NCBI GenBank assembly: GCA_016868775.1
Contig: VGFT01000005.1
Location: 62,001 to 126,000, forward strand
Direction: 5' to 3'
DNA from: Bacteroidota bacterium
GTDB lineage: Bacteria; Bacteroidota; Bacteroidia; Chitinophagales; Chitinophagaceae
Length of the DNA: 64,000 nucleotides
Under the pieces are notes generated by a model. That model made no database searches. It was given only the letters and a program-made list of their open reading frames with translations, and had not been told where the DNA came from. The translations under genes were made by a program, and so were the position numbers. Shown here piece after piece: positions 28,759 to 39,323 of this stretch. Position 1 is the stretch's first letter, and each line of letters starts with the position of its first letter.

Positions 28759-30072
28759 ATGTCGTATACAGTTGCAATTGTGGGAAGGCCAAATGTGGGG
28801 AAGAGTACGCTGTTCAACCGGTTGTTGGAACAGCGCAAGGCCATTGTGGATGACGTGAGTGGGGTAACCCGCGACCGGCAATACGGCGTGGCCGATTGGA
28901 ACGGGAAATCCTTCAACGTAATCGATACCGGCGGATTCGTGCACGGCAGCGAGGATGTTTTTGAAAAAGAGATCGCCAAGCAAGTACTCATCGCGGTAGA
29001 AGAATCCCATGCCATTCTCTTTGTGGTAGATGCCACAACCGGACTCACCGAACTGGATGATGCCATGGCCCGGGTTCTGCGCAAGAGTCCCAAACCCGTC
29101 TTCCTGACAGTCAATAAAGTAGACGACAACCAACGCCTGCTCGAGGCCTCGGAGTTTTACAGCCTCGGTTTCGATAAGATCTTTTTCATCGCTTCCGCCA
29201 GCGGAAGCGGAACCGGCGAGTTATTGGACGCCGTGGCCGAGGGGATCCCCGCTACGAACGAAGAAGAAATAAAAGCCGAATCTGAATTGCCGCGATTTGC
29301 AATCATCGGGCAACCCAATACCGGTAAATCCTCTTTGCTCAATGCCCTGATTGGACAAGAACGCACCATCGTCAGCAACGTGGCCGGAACTACCCGCGAT
29401 ACCATCCATACCCATTACAAGCTTTTTCAAAAAGAATTCATTCTGATCGATACGGCCGGTATCCGACGCAAATCCAAAGTGCATGAGGACTTGGAGTTCT
29501 ATTCCGTCATCCGCGCCATAAAAGCGGTAGATGAGGCAGATGTGTGTTTGTTGATGTTGGATGCGGAAAAAGGATTGGCGGCACAGGACCTCAATATTTT
29601 TAGTCTCGTCGCCCGAAAAGGAAAAGGGCTCGTGGTACTGGTGAACAAATGGGACCTGGTTGAAAAAGAAACGCAAACGGCCGCCATCTATGAAAAAGAA
29701 TTAAAAAAGCGATTGACACCCTTTAGTGATGTACCGATCTTGTTTATTTCTGCGCTGGAAAAGACCCGAATTTTCAAAGCGGTTGAAATAGCGTTGGATG
29801 TGTATGAGAACCGCAAAAGACGGGTGCCCACCGCCGCCTTGAACGAGGTGATGCTACAAGCCATTCAATCTTATCACCCGCCCGTCGTGCGAGGTCATCC
29901 GATCAAAATAAAATTTGTGACGCAACTGCCCACCGTGGTTCCCTCCTTTGCCTTTTTCTGCAATTTTCCCGACGATGTCAAATTGCCGTATAAAAATTAT
30001 TTAGAAAATCAATTACGTCAGCAATTTGATTTTTCGGGTGTTCCACTGCGCTTATTTTTCCGCAAAAAGTAG
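28759..30072 (+). CDS. der: GTPase Der (EngA)
   Basis: Two G domains: GRPNVGKSTLFNRLLEQRKAIVDDVSGVTRDR and GQPNTGKSSLLNALIGQERTIVSNVAGTTRDT; KH-like C-terminus. Confidence 0.97.
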   Translation: MSYTVAIVGRPNVGKSTLFNRLLEQRKAIVDDVSGVTRDRQYGVADWNGKSFNVIDTGGFVHGSEDVFEKEIAKQVLIAVEESHAILFVVDATTGLTELDDAMARVLRKSPKPVFLTVNKVDDNQRLLEASEFYSLGFDKIFFIASASGSGTGELLDAVAEGIPATNEEEIKAESELPRFAIIGQPNTGKSSLLNALIGQERTIVSNVAGTTRDTIHTHYKLFQKEFILIDTAGIRRKSKVHEDLEFYSVIRAIKAVDEADVCLLMLDAEKGLAAQDLNIFSLVARKGKGLVVLVNKWDLVEKETQTAAIYEKELKKRLTPFSDVPILFISALEKTRIFKAVEIALDVYENRKRRVPTAALNEVMLQAIQSYHPPVVRGHPIKIKFVTQLPTVVPSFAFFCNFPDDVKLPYKNYLENQLRQQFDFSGVPLRLFFRKK

Positions 30073-30130
30073 CCTTGAAGGCCGGACAGATAAATTAGTT
30101 TTTTTCCTATCTTGGCTCAAATTCTTGCTT

Positions 30131-31972
30131 ATGTGTGGCATTGTGGGCTACACCGGTTCGCGTATGGCGTACCCGGTCGTGGTGAAGGGACTCAAACGAT
30201 TGGAGTACCGCGGATACGATAGCGCCGGGGTTGCTATTCAGGGGGAATCGGGCCCCATCCGCGTCTATAAGAAACAAGGAAAAGTAGCAGATCTGGAAGA
30301 GTCCGTTCTGGGACAAGATCTTCAAGGAGGAACCGCTATTGGTCACACCCGCTGGGCAACACACGGTGCTCCCAGCGACCGCAACGCACATCCCCACCGT
30401 TCTGCCAGCGGAAAACTGGCCATGATCCACAACGGAATTATTGAAAACTATCATCAACTCAAACAGGAGCTGGTCTCCAAGGGCTATGCGTTCCACAGCG
30501 ATACGGATACGGAAGTGCTGTTATATTTCATTGAGGAAATTCAACGAAATAATCATTGCTCGCTCGAGGAGGCACTTTGCGTTGCACTCAAGCGAGTCTC
30601 CGGCGCATATGTGGTACTTCTGCTAAACGACGAAGAACCCGGAACCATCATCGCTGCCCGAAAAGGAAGTCCGCTGGTAATTGGTGTTGGCCAACACGAG
30701 CATTTTCTTGGCTCCGATGCCTCTCCGATGTTGGAATACACCAAACAAGTGGTGTACGTGAACGATTATGAACTCGCCATCGTTCGTCCCGATGAACTGA
30801 TCTTAAAGAATCTGGGCAACGAGATCCTCACGCCTTATGTACAACAACTCGACCTGGAGCTGGCGGCCATCGAGAAAGGCGGATTCGATCATTTTATGTT
30901 GAAAGAGATATTCGAGCAACCGCAAACCATTTATGATTCGTTGCGTGGACGGATGGATGTGGTTACGGTGAGTATTACGCTGAGCGGAATGGAATCGTGC
31001 AAAGCGGAATTGATCGCCGCCAACCGGATCGTGATCGTAGCCTGTGGCACCAGTTGGCATGCCGGGTTGGTTGCCGAGTATATTTTTGAGGAACTCGCGC
31101 GCATCAATGTGGAGGTTGAATATGCCTCTGAGTTTCGCTACCGGAATCCCGTTATTCATCCAGGCGATGTGATCATTGCCATCTCGCAAAGCGGAGAGAC
31201 CGCCGATACGTTGGTGGCGATTGAACGCGCCAAGCAGCAAGGGGCAATTATTCTTGGGGTAGTGAATGTGGTCGGATCTTCCATTGCCCGGATCAGCCAC
31301 GCGGGGTGTTATACCCATGCCGGTCCGGAGATCGGCGTGGCTTCTACCAAGGCTTTTACGGCACAATTGGCTGTATTGAGTTTGATGGCCATCCAACTTG
31401 GCTATTGGCGGGAAACCATTAGCACCGAGCGCAAGAAGCAATTGTTGGAAGAGTTGTACTTGATCCCGGAAAAGGCGCAATCCATCTTGTCACAATCGGA
31501 ATCGATCCGCAACCTTGCTAGTCGGTATGAATCGGCTCGTGATTTTTTGTATTTGGGACGCGGGTACAATTTTCCTGTCGCACTGGAAGGTGCTCTTAAA
31601 CTCAAGGAGATTTCTTATATCCATGCGGAGGGGTATCCGGCAGCCGAGATGAAGCACGGGCCCATTGCGTTGGTCGATGACCAATTACCGGTTGTATTTG
31701 TTGCCACCCGTGATGCCTATCAAGAAAAAGTAGTGAGCAACATGCAGGAGATCAAGGCCCGCAAGGGTCGTGTTGTTTCCGTGATTACGGAGGGGGATGA
31801 ATGGGCACGCAGTTTATCGGAGGCCTCGATCGAGATACCGGCTTGCGACGAAGTGATTGCTCCGCTGCTCAGTGTGATCCCCTTGCAATTGCTGGCTTAT
31901 TACATCGGAGTAGCTAAAGGATTGGATGTGGATAAGCCTCGTAATTTGGCAAAATCCGTCACCGTAGAATAA
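30131..31972 (+). CDS. glmS: Glutamine--fructose-6-phosphate aminotransferase (isomerizing)
   Basis: MCGIVGYTGSR N-terminal GATase; SIS domains; ends RNLAKSVTVE. ORF track starts upstream at 30026. Confidence 0.97.
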   Translation: MCGIVGYTGSRMAYPVVVKGLKRLEYRGYDSAGVAIQGESGPIRVYKKQGKVADLEESVLGQDLQGGTAIGHTRWATHGAPSDRNAHPHRSASGKLAMIHNGIIENYHQLKQELVSKGYAFHSDTDTEVLLYFIEEIQRNNHCSLEEALCVALKRVSGAYVVLLLNDEEPGTIIAARKGSPLVIGVGQHEHFLGSDASPMLEYTKQVVYVNDYELAIVRPDELILKNLGNEILTPYVQQLDLELAAIEKGGFDHFMLKEIFEQPQTIYDSLRGRMDVVTVSITLSGMESCKAELIAANRIVIVACGTSWHAGLVAEYIFEELARINVEVEYASEFRYRNPVIHPGDVIIAISQSGETADTLVAIERAKQQGAIILGVVNVVGSSIARISHAGCYTHAGPEIGVASTKAFTAQLAVLSLMAIQLGYWRETISTERKKQLLEELYLIPEKAQSILSQSESIRNLASRYESARDFLYLGRGYNFPVALEGALKLKEISYIHAEGYPAAEMKHGPIALVDDQLPVVFVATRDAYQEKVVSNMQEIKARKGRVVSVITEGDEWARSLSEASIEIPACDEVIAPLLSVIPLQLLAYYIGVAKGLDVDKPRNLAKSVTVE

Positions 31973-31977
31973 GTACC

Positions 31978-34185
31978 ATGAACATCATCAAACGCAGTTC
32001 GATTGGCTCGTTGGGATTTGGGTTTGTGGATCCCAAATACCTCCCCAAAGGGAAAGACGAATATTATCTTAGAAACCGGCAGCTTCGAAAAACGCATGGG
32101 TATCGGACGCTGACCAAACAAGAGATCCGGGTGCTGGAGAAAAACGATAACAGTGCGGATGATTGGAAAAATATAAAGGTGATGGATCCGTTCGAGGTGG
32201 GACTGATCAAGCGGTGTAGTTTTTTTGGTCTGATCCGAATCGGAAAGTTGGAGCCGGTCTACCACGAATTCAATAACCTGCGCCTGCCGGCAGGGCTATA
32301 TCACAGCACCATCATCAGTTGTGATTTTGGCGACAATGTGGTAGTGGACAATGTTCGGTTCATGAGTCACTACATCATCGGGAACGAGGCCATGCTGGTG
32401 AACATACACGAGATCGCCACAACCGATCATGCCAAATTTGGCAATGGGGTCGTAAAAGTGGGGGAGTCCGAAACTGTTCGGATCTGGATGGAGGTGGCCA
32501 ACGAAAACACCGGTCGCGCCGTGCTTCCGTTTAAGGGCATGGAATCGGGGGATGTATGGATCTGGTCTAAATACCGCGACGATGAGGTGTTGATGAACAA
32601 ACTTCGTCAGTTTACCGACGATCTGTTCGATGTTCGTCGCGGTTACTACGGCAAGGTGGGAGAGCGAAGCGTCATAAAGAACTGTCACATCATCAAAGAC
32701 GTCTGGGTGGGCAGCGATGCCTACATCAAAGGCGCCAATAAATTGAAGAACCTCACCATTGATTCTTCCGCGCATGCTTCGGTGCAGATTGGAGAGGGCA
32801 CCGAGATGGTGAACGGAATCGTGGGTCCGGGTTGCCGGGCGTTCTATGGCGTGAAGGCCGTACGATTTATCATGGGCGCGTATTCCCAACTCAAATACGG
32901 CGCGCGTCTCATCAACTCCTATTTAGGTGAGAATTCCACGATCTCCTGTTGCGAGGTGTTGAACTCACTGATCTATCCGGGGCATGAGCAACATCACAAC
33001 AATTCCTTTCTCTGTGCATCGGTGCTGCTGGGGCAAAGTAATTTGGCCGCCGGGGCCACGATCGGGTCTAATCACAATTCGCGTTCAGCCGACGGCGAGT
33101 TGGTTGCCGGAAGAGGATTTTGGCCGGGACTTTGCGTGAGCTTGAAGCACAATTCGAGATTTGCCTCTTATACTTTATTGGCAAAGGGAGATTATTCTGC
33201 CGAGCTGGATGTTGATATTCCGTTTGCATTGGTATCGAATGATTATTCCAGGGATCGGCTTACGCTGATGCCGGGGTATTGGTTTTTCCATAATCTCTAT
33301 GCGCTTTCCCGAAACGTCCATAAGTACAAACAGCGCGATCAGCGCACGGATACTCGACGGCTTATTGAATATGATTTTCTGGCACCCGATACGGTCAATG
33401 AAATGTTGCATGCGCTACATCGGATCGAGGAGGCGGTGGGGATGGCCTATCGAAACGCCTATCCCAACAAGAAAAAGGGATTGGATCCTTCCACGCTTGG
33501 TCGTGAATTGTTAAGCAATGACCCCAAAGCGGTCAGCCAATTATCGGTTATCCTTTCCGGGGTAGAGAATAGTCCAAGAGCGGTACGACTGCTGAAATCG
33601 GAGCAGGCCTATGATTTGTTTCAGCGCCTGATCGTTTATCATGCCGTATCTCAATTGATACAACGTTGGAATGACAAACCGGCCAAAGGATTTCTTTCGT
33701 TCCGCGATCGCTTCAAGAAGTCGAGTGGGGGGAAGTGGAAGAACATCGGCGGACAATTAATGCCCGAATGGGCGGTGCAGCAATTGCTTCGCAGAATTCG
33801 TCAGGGAACCATTGGCGATTGGCCGGCCATTCATGCGTACTACGACGAGCAGTCGAGGCTTTATCCTCGTCAAAAGGCCGAGCATGCCCTGGCCTCAGCA
33901 TTGCAGATGAAAGGAATGAAACTATCGGCACTCTCGAAATCGATGTTGCGGACATGGGTCGAGGAGGCGGTAGAAACTCGTGTGTGGATGATGGAGATGA
34001 TCCGGCAGTCTCGCGCAAAGGATCATCAGCAAGTTTTTCGAAAGATGCTGTACGATACGCAGGAGGAGATGGATAAAGTGGTTGGAAAGTTTTCGGAGAA
34101 TGCGTTTATCCGGGCACAGGAAAAAGAAGCCGAGCAATTTGTGCATCAAGCTAGGGCATTTACAAAGTGGCTGGGATCAAAGTAA
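31978..34185 (+). CDS. DUF4954-type protein with left-handed beta-helix-like region
   Basis: Hexapeptide-like repeats (VWVGSDAYIKGANKLKNLTIDSSAHASVQIGEGTEMVNGIVGPGC), LAAGATIGSNHNSRSADGELVAGRGFWPGLCVSLKHNSRFASYTLL. Confidence 0.8.
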   Translation: MNIIKRSSIGSLGFGFVDPKYLPKGKDEYYLRNRQLRKTHGYRTLTKQEIRVLEKNDNSADDWKNIKVMDPFEVGLIKRCSFFGLIRIGKLEPVYHEFNNLRLPAGLYHSTIISCDFGDNVVVDNVRFMSHYIIGNEAMLVNIHEIATTDHAKFGNGVVKVGESETVRIWMEVANENTGRAVLPFKGMESGDVWIWSKYRDDEVLMNKLRQFTDDLFDVRRGYYGKVGERSVIKNCHIIKDVWVGSDAYIKGANKLKNLTIDSSAHASVQIGEGTEMVNGIVGPGCRAFYGVKAVRFIMGAYSQLKYGARLINSYLGENSTISCCEVLNSLIYPGHEQHHNNSFLCASVLLGQSNLAAGATIGSNHNSRSADGELVAGRGFWPGLCVSLKHNSRFASYTLLAKGDYSAELDVDIPFALVSNDYSRDRLTLMPGYWFFHNLYALSRNVHKYKQRDQRTDTRRLIEYDFLAPDTVNEMLHALHRIEEAVGMAYRNAYPNKKKGLDPSTLGRELLSNDPKAVSQLSVILSGVENSPRAVRLLKSEQAYDLFQRLIVYHAVSQLIQRWNDKPAKGFLSFRDRFKKSSGGKWKNIGGQLMPEWAVQQLLRRIRQGTIGDWPAIHAYYDEQSRLYPRQKAEHALASALQMKGMKLSALSKSMLRTWVEEAVETRVWMMEMIRQSRAKDHQQVFRKMLYDTQEEMDKVVGKFSENAFIRAQEKEAEQFVHQARAFTKWLGSK

Positions 34186-35565
34186 GACACCGCGAAGCAG
34201 CCAGTAGGCCGTTCCAAAGTAAATCAGCAATCCCGTTACATCCACCAGCGTGGCGATGAAGGGGGTGGAGGAGGTTGCCGGGTCGGCGCCCAGTCGTTTT
34301 AGTAAGAGCGGAAGCATAGATCCCATCAGGGTTCCCCAGAGCACCACACCATTCAGTGCCACGCCAATGGCTAGTCCGACTGCCTGATAATGCTCGCCAA
34401 AGAGTTGGAAGAATTCATGTCCTCCAATGACGATAAGATATCCGATCAGTCCCAGGGTAACCCCCATGATCAGTCCGGATTGGATCTCGCGTCGGGCGAT
34501 CGACCACCAATCTTTTACGGTAATCTCACCGAGTGCCATGGCTTGAATGATGAGGGTGGCAGCCTGAGAGCCGGTGTTTCCTCCGCTGGAGATGATCAGG
34601 GGAATGAATGTGGAGAGCACCAGTACGCTTTCCAAGGTTTGTTGAAAACCGGACATCGCAGCGATGGTCATGGTTTCTCCCACAAATAGGATCAGCAGCC
34701 AAACGATCCTTTTTTTATATAGTTTCAGCAGGGGAACATCGAGGTAGGGTTCGTCGAGTGCCTCGGTACCTCCCATTTTTTGCATGTCCTCCGTGAATTC
34801 TTCCTGGGCAACCCAGAGGATATCATCGATCGTGACGATCCCCAGGAGCTTGTTGCTGCGGCTGATGACCGGCAAGGCAACACGGTTATTCATTTTGAAG
34901 ATCTCGCTGGCGGTTTCCTGATCGTCCTCGGGGGTGAGGGCAATGAATCGCCCATCGATTAGGTCGGAGATCTTTTTGTTGGGTTCATTGAGGATGATGT
35001 CGCGGATGCGGATGTCGTCGATCAGTTCACCTTGTTCGTTGATGACGTAGATGACGTTGATGGTCTCGCTATCCTTTCCATATTTTCGAATGGTCGCGAA
35101 GACTTCTTCAACGGTATTTTGTGGGTACACATAAACATAATCGGGGGTCATCAGACGCCCGATCGAATTTTCGGGATAGCCGAGTAGCGAGAGCGTAATC
35201 TTCCTTTCTTCGGGCTCCAGGAGTTTGATCAATTCCCGCACCACGTTGCCCGGTAATTCTTCGAAGAAGTCGGTCCGGTCGTCGGCCGGCAGGGCATTGA
35301 GCAAATTGGCCGTCAGGTTGGCAGGCAGTTCCCGAATTACCTGTTTTTGAAGACTCAGGTCGAGGATCTTGAATACACTGACGGCCCGGTGCATCGACAT
35401 GACCGAAATGATCTCGGTGGCCCATTGTGATTCCTCATCGATCCAGGCGGCGATGTCGCTGATGTTCTGATCGTCCAAAAAGGCAGGAAGGGTCACCGGA
35501 TCGCCTTGCTGGCGAACCTGGAGGAACGCTTCCCGAAGATTTTGTTGGAGGATTTCAGCCGACAT
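34177..35565 (-). CDS. mgtE: Magnesium transporter MgtE
   Basis: MgtE_N, CBS pair (LMTPDYVYVYPQNTVEEVF...), TM domain SSGGNTGSQAATLIIQAMALGEI. Confidence 0.96.
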   Translation of the reverse strand: MSAEILQQNLREAFLQVRQQGDPVTLPAFLDDQNISDIAAWIDEESQWATEIISVMSMHRAVSVFKILDLSLQKQVIRELPANLTANLLNALPADDRTDFFEELPGNVVRELIKLLEPEERKITLSLLGYPENSIGRLMTPDYVYVYPQNTVEEVFATIRKYGKDSETINVIYVINEQGELIDDIRIRDIILNEPNKKISDLIDGRFIALTPEDDQETASEIFKMNNRVALPVISRSNKLLGIVTIDDILWVAQEEFTEDMQKMGGTEALDEPYLDVPLLKLYKKRIVWLLILFVGETMTIAAMSGFQQTLESVLVLSTFIPLIISSGGNTGSQAATLIIQAMALGEITVKDWWSIARREIQSGLIMGVTLGLIGYLIVIGGHEFFQLFGEHYQAVGLAIGVALNGVVLWGTLMGSMLPLLLKRLGADPATSSTPFIATLVDVTGLLIYFGTAYWLLRGVLL

Positions 35566-35620
35566 GGCGCGAAATTACGAAAACCTTTTGCTGGGTGAGT
35601 GTCAATTTTCGTTCGTTAGA

Positions 35621-36019
35621 ATGGTAGATTTGGACATGATTCTTCCCCTGTTATACCTGGCGCCTTCCCCCGGAAGAGGAAGGGGCGTATTCACCCAAGA
35701 GGCGATAGCCATAAACACGATCATAGAGATCGCACCTGTCATTGTTTTGTCGGCTGCTGAGCGTGAGCTGCTCGACAAGACCCGGTTGCATGATTATATT
35801 TTTGTCTGGGGAGAAAAAGGCGATCGCTGTGCCATGGCGCTGGGCTATGTGCCCCTCTACAACCATGCATCGCCCAGCAACTGCGAATATGAGATGGAAT
35901 GGGAGTCGGAGTTGATCCGTATACGGACCATTCGAAACATTGAAGCCGGGGAGGAGTTATTCATCAATTATCAAGGAGATTGGGACAATCAAGCACCGGT
36001 CTGGTTTGAGACCAAATAA
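35621..36019 (+). CDS. SET domain protein (putative protein-lysine methyltransferase)
   Basis: GRGRGVFTQEAIAINTIIEIAPV, YNHASPSNCEYEM, AGEELFINYQGDW. Start uncertain: 35564, 35621 or 35636. Confidence 0.85.
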   Translation: MVDLDMILPLLYLAPSPGRGRGVFTQEAIAINTIIEIAPVIVLSAAERELLDKTRLHDYIFVWGEKGDRCAMALGYVPLYNHASPSNCEYEMEWESELIRIRTIRNIEAGEELFINYQGDWDNQAPVWFETK

Positions 36020-36043
36020 AAAAGCCCTCCGATTTTGAGGGCT
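36016..36043 (-). terminator. Intrinsic terminator for the CHRD-like gene (minus strand)
   Basis: Minus strand AGCCCTC-AAAATCG-GAGGGCT followed by a T run; overlaps the stop of the SET gene. Confidence 0.75.
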
Positions 36044-36064
36044 ATAGAAATGCGTTGAATTTTT

Positions 36065-36562
36065 TTAGTAGAACTTGATCTGACCGCGGATCTCCCCAAT
36101 GCTCGCGAACACCCCACCGGTTCTCAGGGTGATGTAGTAAATACCCGCCAGTAGATTTTCCTCGGTTACCACAAATCCATCTACCAGCAGCGTACCGCGG
36201 TAAGAGCCACAGGAAGTGTTGGAAACGGTCGGGCAGCGAACAATGATGGCGGGATTCAAATTTTGTAAGATGGTACTGGAGGGAAATCCAACAGGGGCCG
36301 GGCCCATGATGGAGGCACTGCTCACGGGGCCGGTTAAACCAGACCAGTTCAGCGTGTAGGTCAGGATGCGCGTTTCCTTGGAATACCAGATATCCATTGT
36401 ACCGATTCCGGTTGAGGGCGTTTGCGGAACATTCAGGGCACCGGTCATCGCGATGCCATTTTTTCTGAATTCCGTGATCTTGGTGAATTCGGTATCCCGC
36501 TTACATGCCGTTAAGGCGATGGATGCAAACAATACCCAAGCAGCTGGCCGGAGGAATTTCAT
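36065..36562 (-). CDS. CHRD-domain-like lipoprotein
   Basis: Lipobox ALTAC|K; SGLTGPVSSASIMGPAPVG and LLAGIYYITLRTGGVFASIGEIRGQI. Confidence 0.8.
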   Translation of the reverse strand: MKFLRPAAWVLFASIALTACKRDTEFTKITEFRKNGIAMTGALNVPQTPSTGIGTMDIWYSKETRILTYTLNWSGLTGPVSSASIMGPAPVGFPSSTILQNLNPAIIVRCPTVSNTSCGSYRGTLLVDGFVVTEENLLAGIYYITLRTGGVFASIGEIRGQIKFY

Positions 36563-36626
36563 GAGCAGTTAATTTGGTGTAAAAATAAGGTAGTTTAGGA
36601 TATCAGGCAATAGGTACGCTGTTTGA

Positions 36627-39251
36627 TCATTTATCCGATATTTTTCGCTGGATCTCCTGCAATTTGAGCAAGGCTTCGACCGGCGTGAGCCGGTTCAGGT
36701 CCAGTCCCTCGATCAACTCCCGAATCTCCTGAAAAGTCTGGCTATGAGCATCGAAAATCGATAATTGAAATTGTTCCCGGCCGGGCAGTATTTGCTCTCG
36801 TAGGACTTTTTTATTCACTTCCGTTATTCCTCCTAAGTGGCTGTTTTCCAAATTTTTAATGACTTCTATGGCACGCTCTAATATGCTGGAAGGCAATCCG
36901 GCCATTCGGGCTACGTGTATGCCAAAACTATGGGTACTGCCACCCGGAGCAAGTTTGCGCAAAAACAGGATCCGGTTACCGGATTCCTGATGGGTGAGGT
37001 GGTAGTTTTTGATACGGGGCAGCCTGTGCTCCAATTCATTTAGTTCGTGGTAGTGGGTAGCAAACAGGGTCAGGGGTTTTCCGGGGTGGTCGTGCAGGTA
37101 TTCGGCGATGCTCCAGGCCAGTGAGATGCCATCGTATGTGGCGGTGCCTCGGCCGATCTCATCTAAAATGATCAGGCTGCGATCTGAAAGGTTATTCAGG
37201 ATCGAAGCAGTCTCATTCATTTCTACCAGGAAAGTGGATTCACCGCTACTGAGGTTATCGGAGGCGCCAACCCGGGTGAAGATCTTATCAGTTATCGGAA
37301 TTCGGGCGCTGCGGGCCGGAACAAAACAACCCAGGTGAGCCATCAGGGTGATCAGGGCTGTTTGTCGAAGCAGGGCTGATTTTCCGCTCATGTTGGGACC
37401 GGTCAGGATGATCAATTGCTGATCGGTTTTATTTAAGGTGAGGTCGTTGTCGATATACGGAGTGCCAACCGGTAGTACCTGTTCAATTACTGGATGTCTT
37501 CCGCCTTCGATCGAAAGCGGGTCGGTCTCGGTCAGAACCGGACGTTGATATCGATTCGTTTTGGATCTTTCGGCGAAGCAACACAGCACATCCAATTCGC
37601 CTAGCATCAGGGCAGTTTGTTGCAGGGAGCCGACAAATGGTTGGAGCCGATTCACCAGTTCCTCAAAAATCTTAATCTCGAGCGCCAGTATCTTTTCCTC
37701 GGCTCCGAGTATTTTTTCCTCGTACTCTTTTAATTCGGGGGTAACGTATCGTTCGGCGTTGGTTAGGGTTTGTTTTCGAATCCAGTCGGCCGGAACTTTT
37801 TCTTTGTGTGCGTGGGTGACTTCCAGGTAATAGCCAAAGACGTTGTTGAAGCCGATCTTCAGAGACGATATTCCGGTGCGCAGGACCTCTTGCTGCTGCA
37901 GGCTTGATAAATAGTTTTTCCCATTGCGTGCAATGTTTCGCAAGTCATCAAGTGTTTGGTCTACCCCTTCCCGGATCAGGCCACCTTTGTTGAGGGGGGC
38001 AGGTGCATCCTCGGCAATATGGGTATGGATACTTTCTTTCAGTTCCGGACAATCGCTCAGTTTCGCCAACCGGGCCTGCAACCAAACGGGTTTGTTCTGG
38101 GGCAGTTGAGCAAGGATCTGGCTGACGGCTTCCAGTCCGAATGAAATTTGTAACAGATCGCGCGGATTTACTTTTCGCATGGCGATCTTTCCCGCCAGCC
38201 GTTCGAGGTCGCCGCATTGCGCTAAGAACTGTTGGAGTGACTCCAGCCATTCCGGTTGGTCAATCAGCGCTTGTGTCATGTTCAAGCGGGCTTCGATCGA
38301 TTGCCTGTCCCTAAGGGGAAACAGGATCCAGCGACGAAGCAAACGGGCTCCCATGGGGGAGCGGGTTTTATCCAATACCGACAAGAGGCTGTGCGGTTGT
38401 CCGTTTGCTCCTTCTAGCAGCTCCAGGTTTCGGATGGTGAAACGATCCATCCACAAAAATTCGTTTCGATCGATTCGTTGCAGCTGCCGGATGTGTTGCA
38501 CATGCGCATGTTCGGTCTCCCGTAAATAATGAAAGATCGCTCCGGCGGCAATTTGCGCATTGGTCATTTCCGCTACTCCAAATCCTTTTAGCGAGTGTGT
38601 CTGAAAATGTTTCGTGAGCAATTCGGCAGCGTAGCGTTGTTCAAATACCCATCCATCCAATGGGTAGGTGTAGGTGCTTTCCGGAAGCCAGGAACGTATT
38701 TCCTTTTGTTTGTCTTTTGCCAAGATCACTTCAGCGGGGCGAAGGCTTTGCAATAATTTGTCGGCATAGTCGGCACTTCCCTCCGCCAGAAAGAATTCCC
38801 CGGTTGAAAGATCGAGAAAAGCCAACCCGATCTGTTCGGTAGGGGCAAGTTGCAACGCCGCTAAAAAATTATTGGATCGATGCTCGAGGAGTTTGTCTTG
38901 TATGGCGGTACCGGGACTAACCAAATCTGTCACCCCTCTTTTTACAATTCCCTTGGCCAGCTTAGGATCTTCCAGTTGATCGCACACGGCTACCCGATGT
39001 CCGGCTTTAACCAGTTTGTGCAGATAATTATCGAGGGCATGGTGTGGAAATCCTGCCAGCTCGGATTCGGCGGCGGCACCGTTATTGCGTTTGGTTAACG
39101 TTATGCCTAAAATACTTGCAGCGGTTACGGCGTCGCGGCCAAAGGTTTCGTAAAAATCTCCGACCCGAAACAGTAAGATGGCATCCGGATGTTTTTGTTT
39201 GATCATCCGATGCTGTTGCATCAAGGGGGTATCGCCGCTGCTTTTCGCCAT
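36627..39251 (-). CDS. mutS: DNA mismatch repair protein MutS
   Basis: DTPLMQQHRMIKQKHPDAILLFRVGDFYETFGRDA; Walker A TGPNMSGKSALLRQTALI; DEIGRGTATYDGISLAWS. Confidence 0.97.
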   Translation of the reverse strand: MAKSSGDTPLMQQHRMIKQKHPDAILLFRVGDFYETFGRDAVTAASILGITLTKRNNGAAAESELAGFPHHALDNYLHKLVKAGHRVAVCDQLEDPKLAKGIVKRGVTDLVSPGTAIQDKLLEHRSNNFLAALQLAPTEQIGLAFLDLSTGEFFLAEGSADYADKLLQSLRPAEVILAKDKQKEIRSWLPESTYTYPLDGWVFEQRYAAELLTKHFQTHSLKGFGVAEMTNAQIAAGAIFHYLRETEHAHVQHIRQLQRIDRNEFLWMDRFTIRNLELLEGANGQPHSLLSVLDKTRSPMGARLLRRWILFPLRDRQSIEARLNMTQALIDQPEWLESLQQFLAQCGDLERLAGKIAMRKVNPRDLLQISFGLEAVSQILAQLPQNKPVWLQARLAKLSDCPELKESIHTHIAEDAPAPLNKGGLIREGVDQTLDDLRNIARNGKNYLSSLQQQEVLRTGISSLKIGFNNVFGYYLEVTHAHKEKVPADWIRKQTLTNAERYVTPELKEYEEKILGAEEKILALEIKIFEELVNRLQPFVGSLQQTALMLGELDVLCCFAERSKTNRYQRPVLTETDPLSIEGGRHPVIEQVLPVGTPYIDNDLTLNKTDQQLIILTGPNMSGKSALLRQTALITLMAHLGCFVPARSARIPITDKIFTRVGASDNLSSGESTFLVEMNETASILNNLSDRSLIILDEIGRGTATYDGISLAWSIAEYLHDHPGKPLTLFATHYHELNELEHRLPRIKNYHLTHQESGNRILFLRKLAPGGSTHSFGIHVARMAGLPSSILERAIEVIKNLENSHLGGITEVNKKVLREQILPGREQFQLSIFDAHSQTFQEIRELIEGLDLNRLTPVEALLKLQEIQRKISDK

Positions 39252-39323
39252 TAGGACAAAAATAATGGGTTCCCGCCTGTGTAACCCGGGGAAACCCGGC
39301 ATCTAAAGGGGAAAATCATCTAT

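Noticed and set aside
35563-35566. Shared CATG as simultaneous start codons of mgtE and the SET gene
   Set aside because: The SET domain starts later, and internal Met codons (35621/35636) are more plausible; overlapping divergent starts would leave no room for 5' signals.
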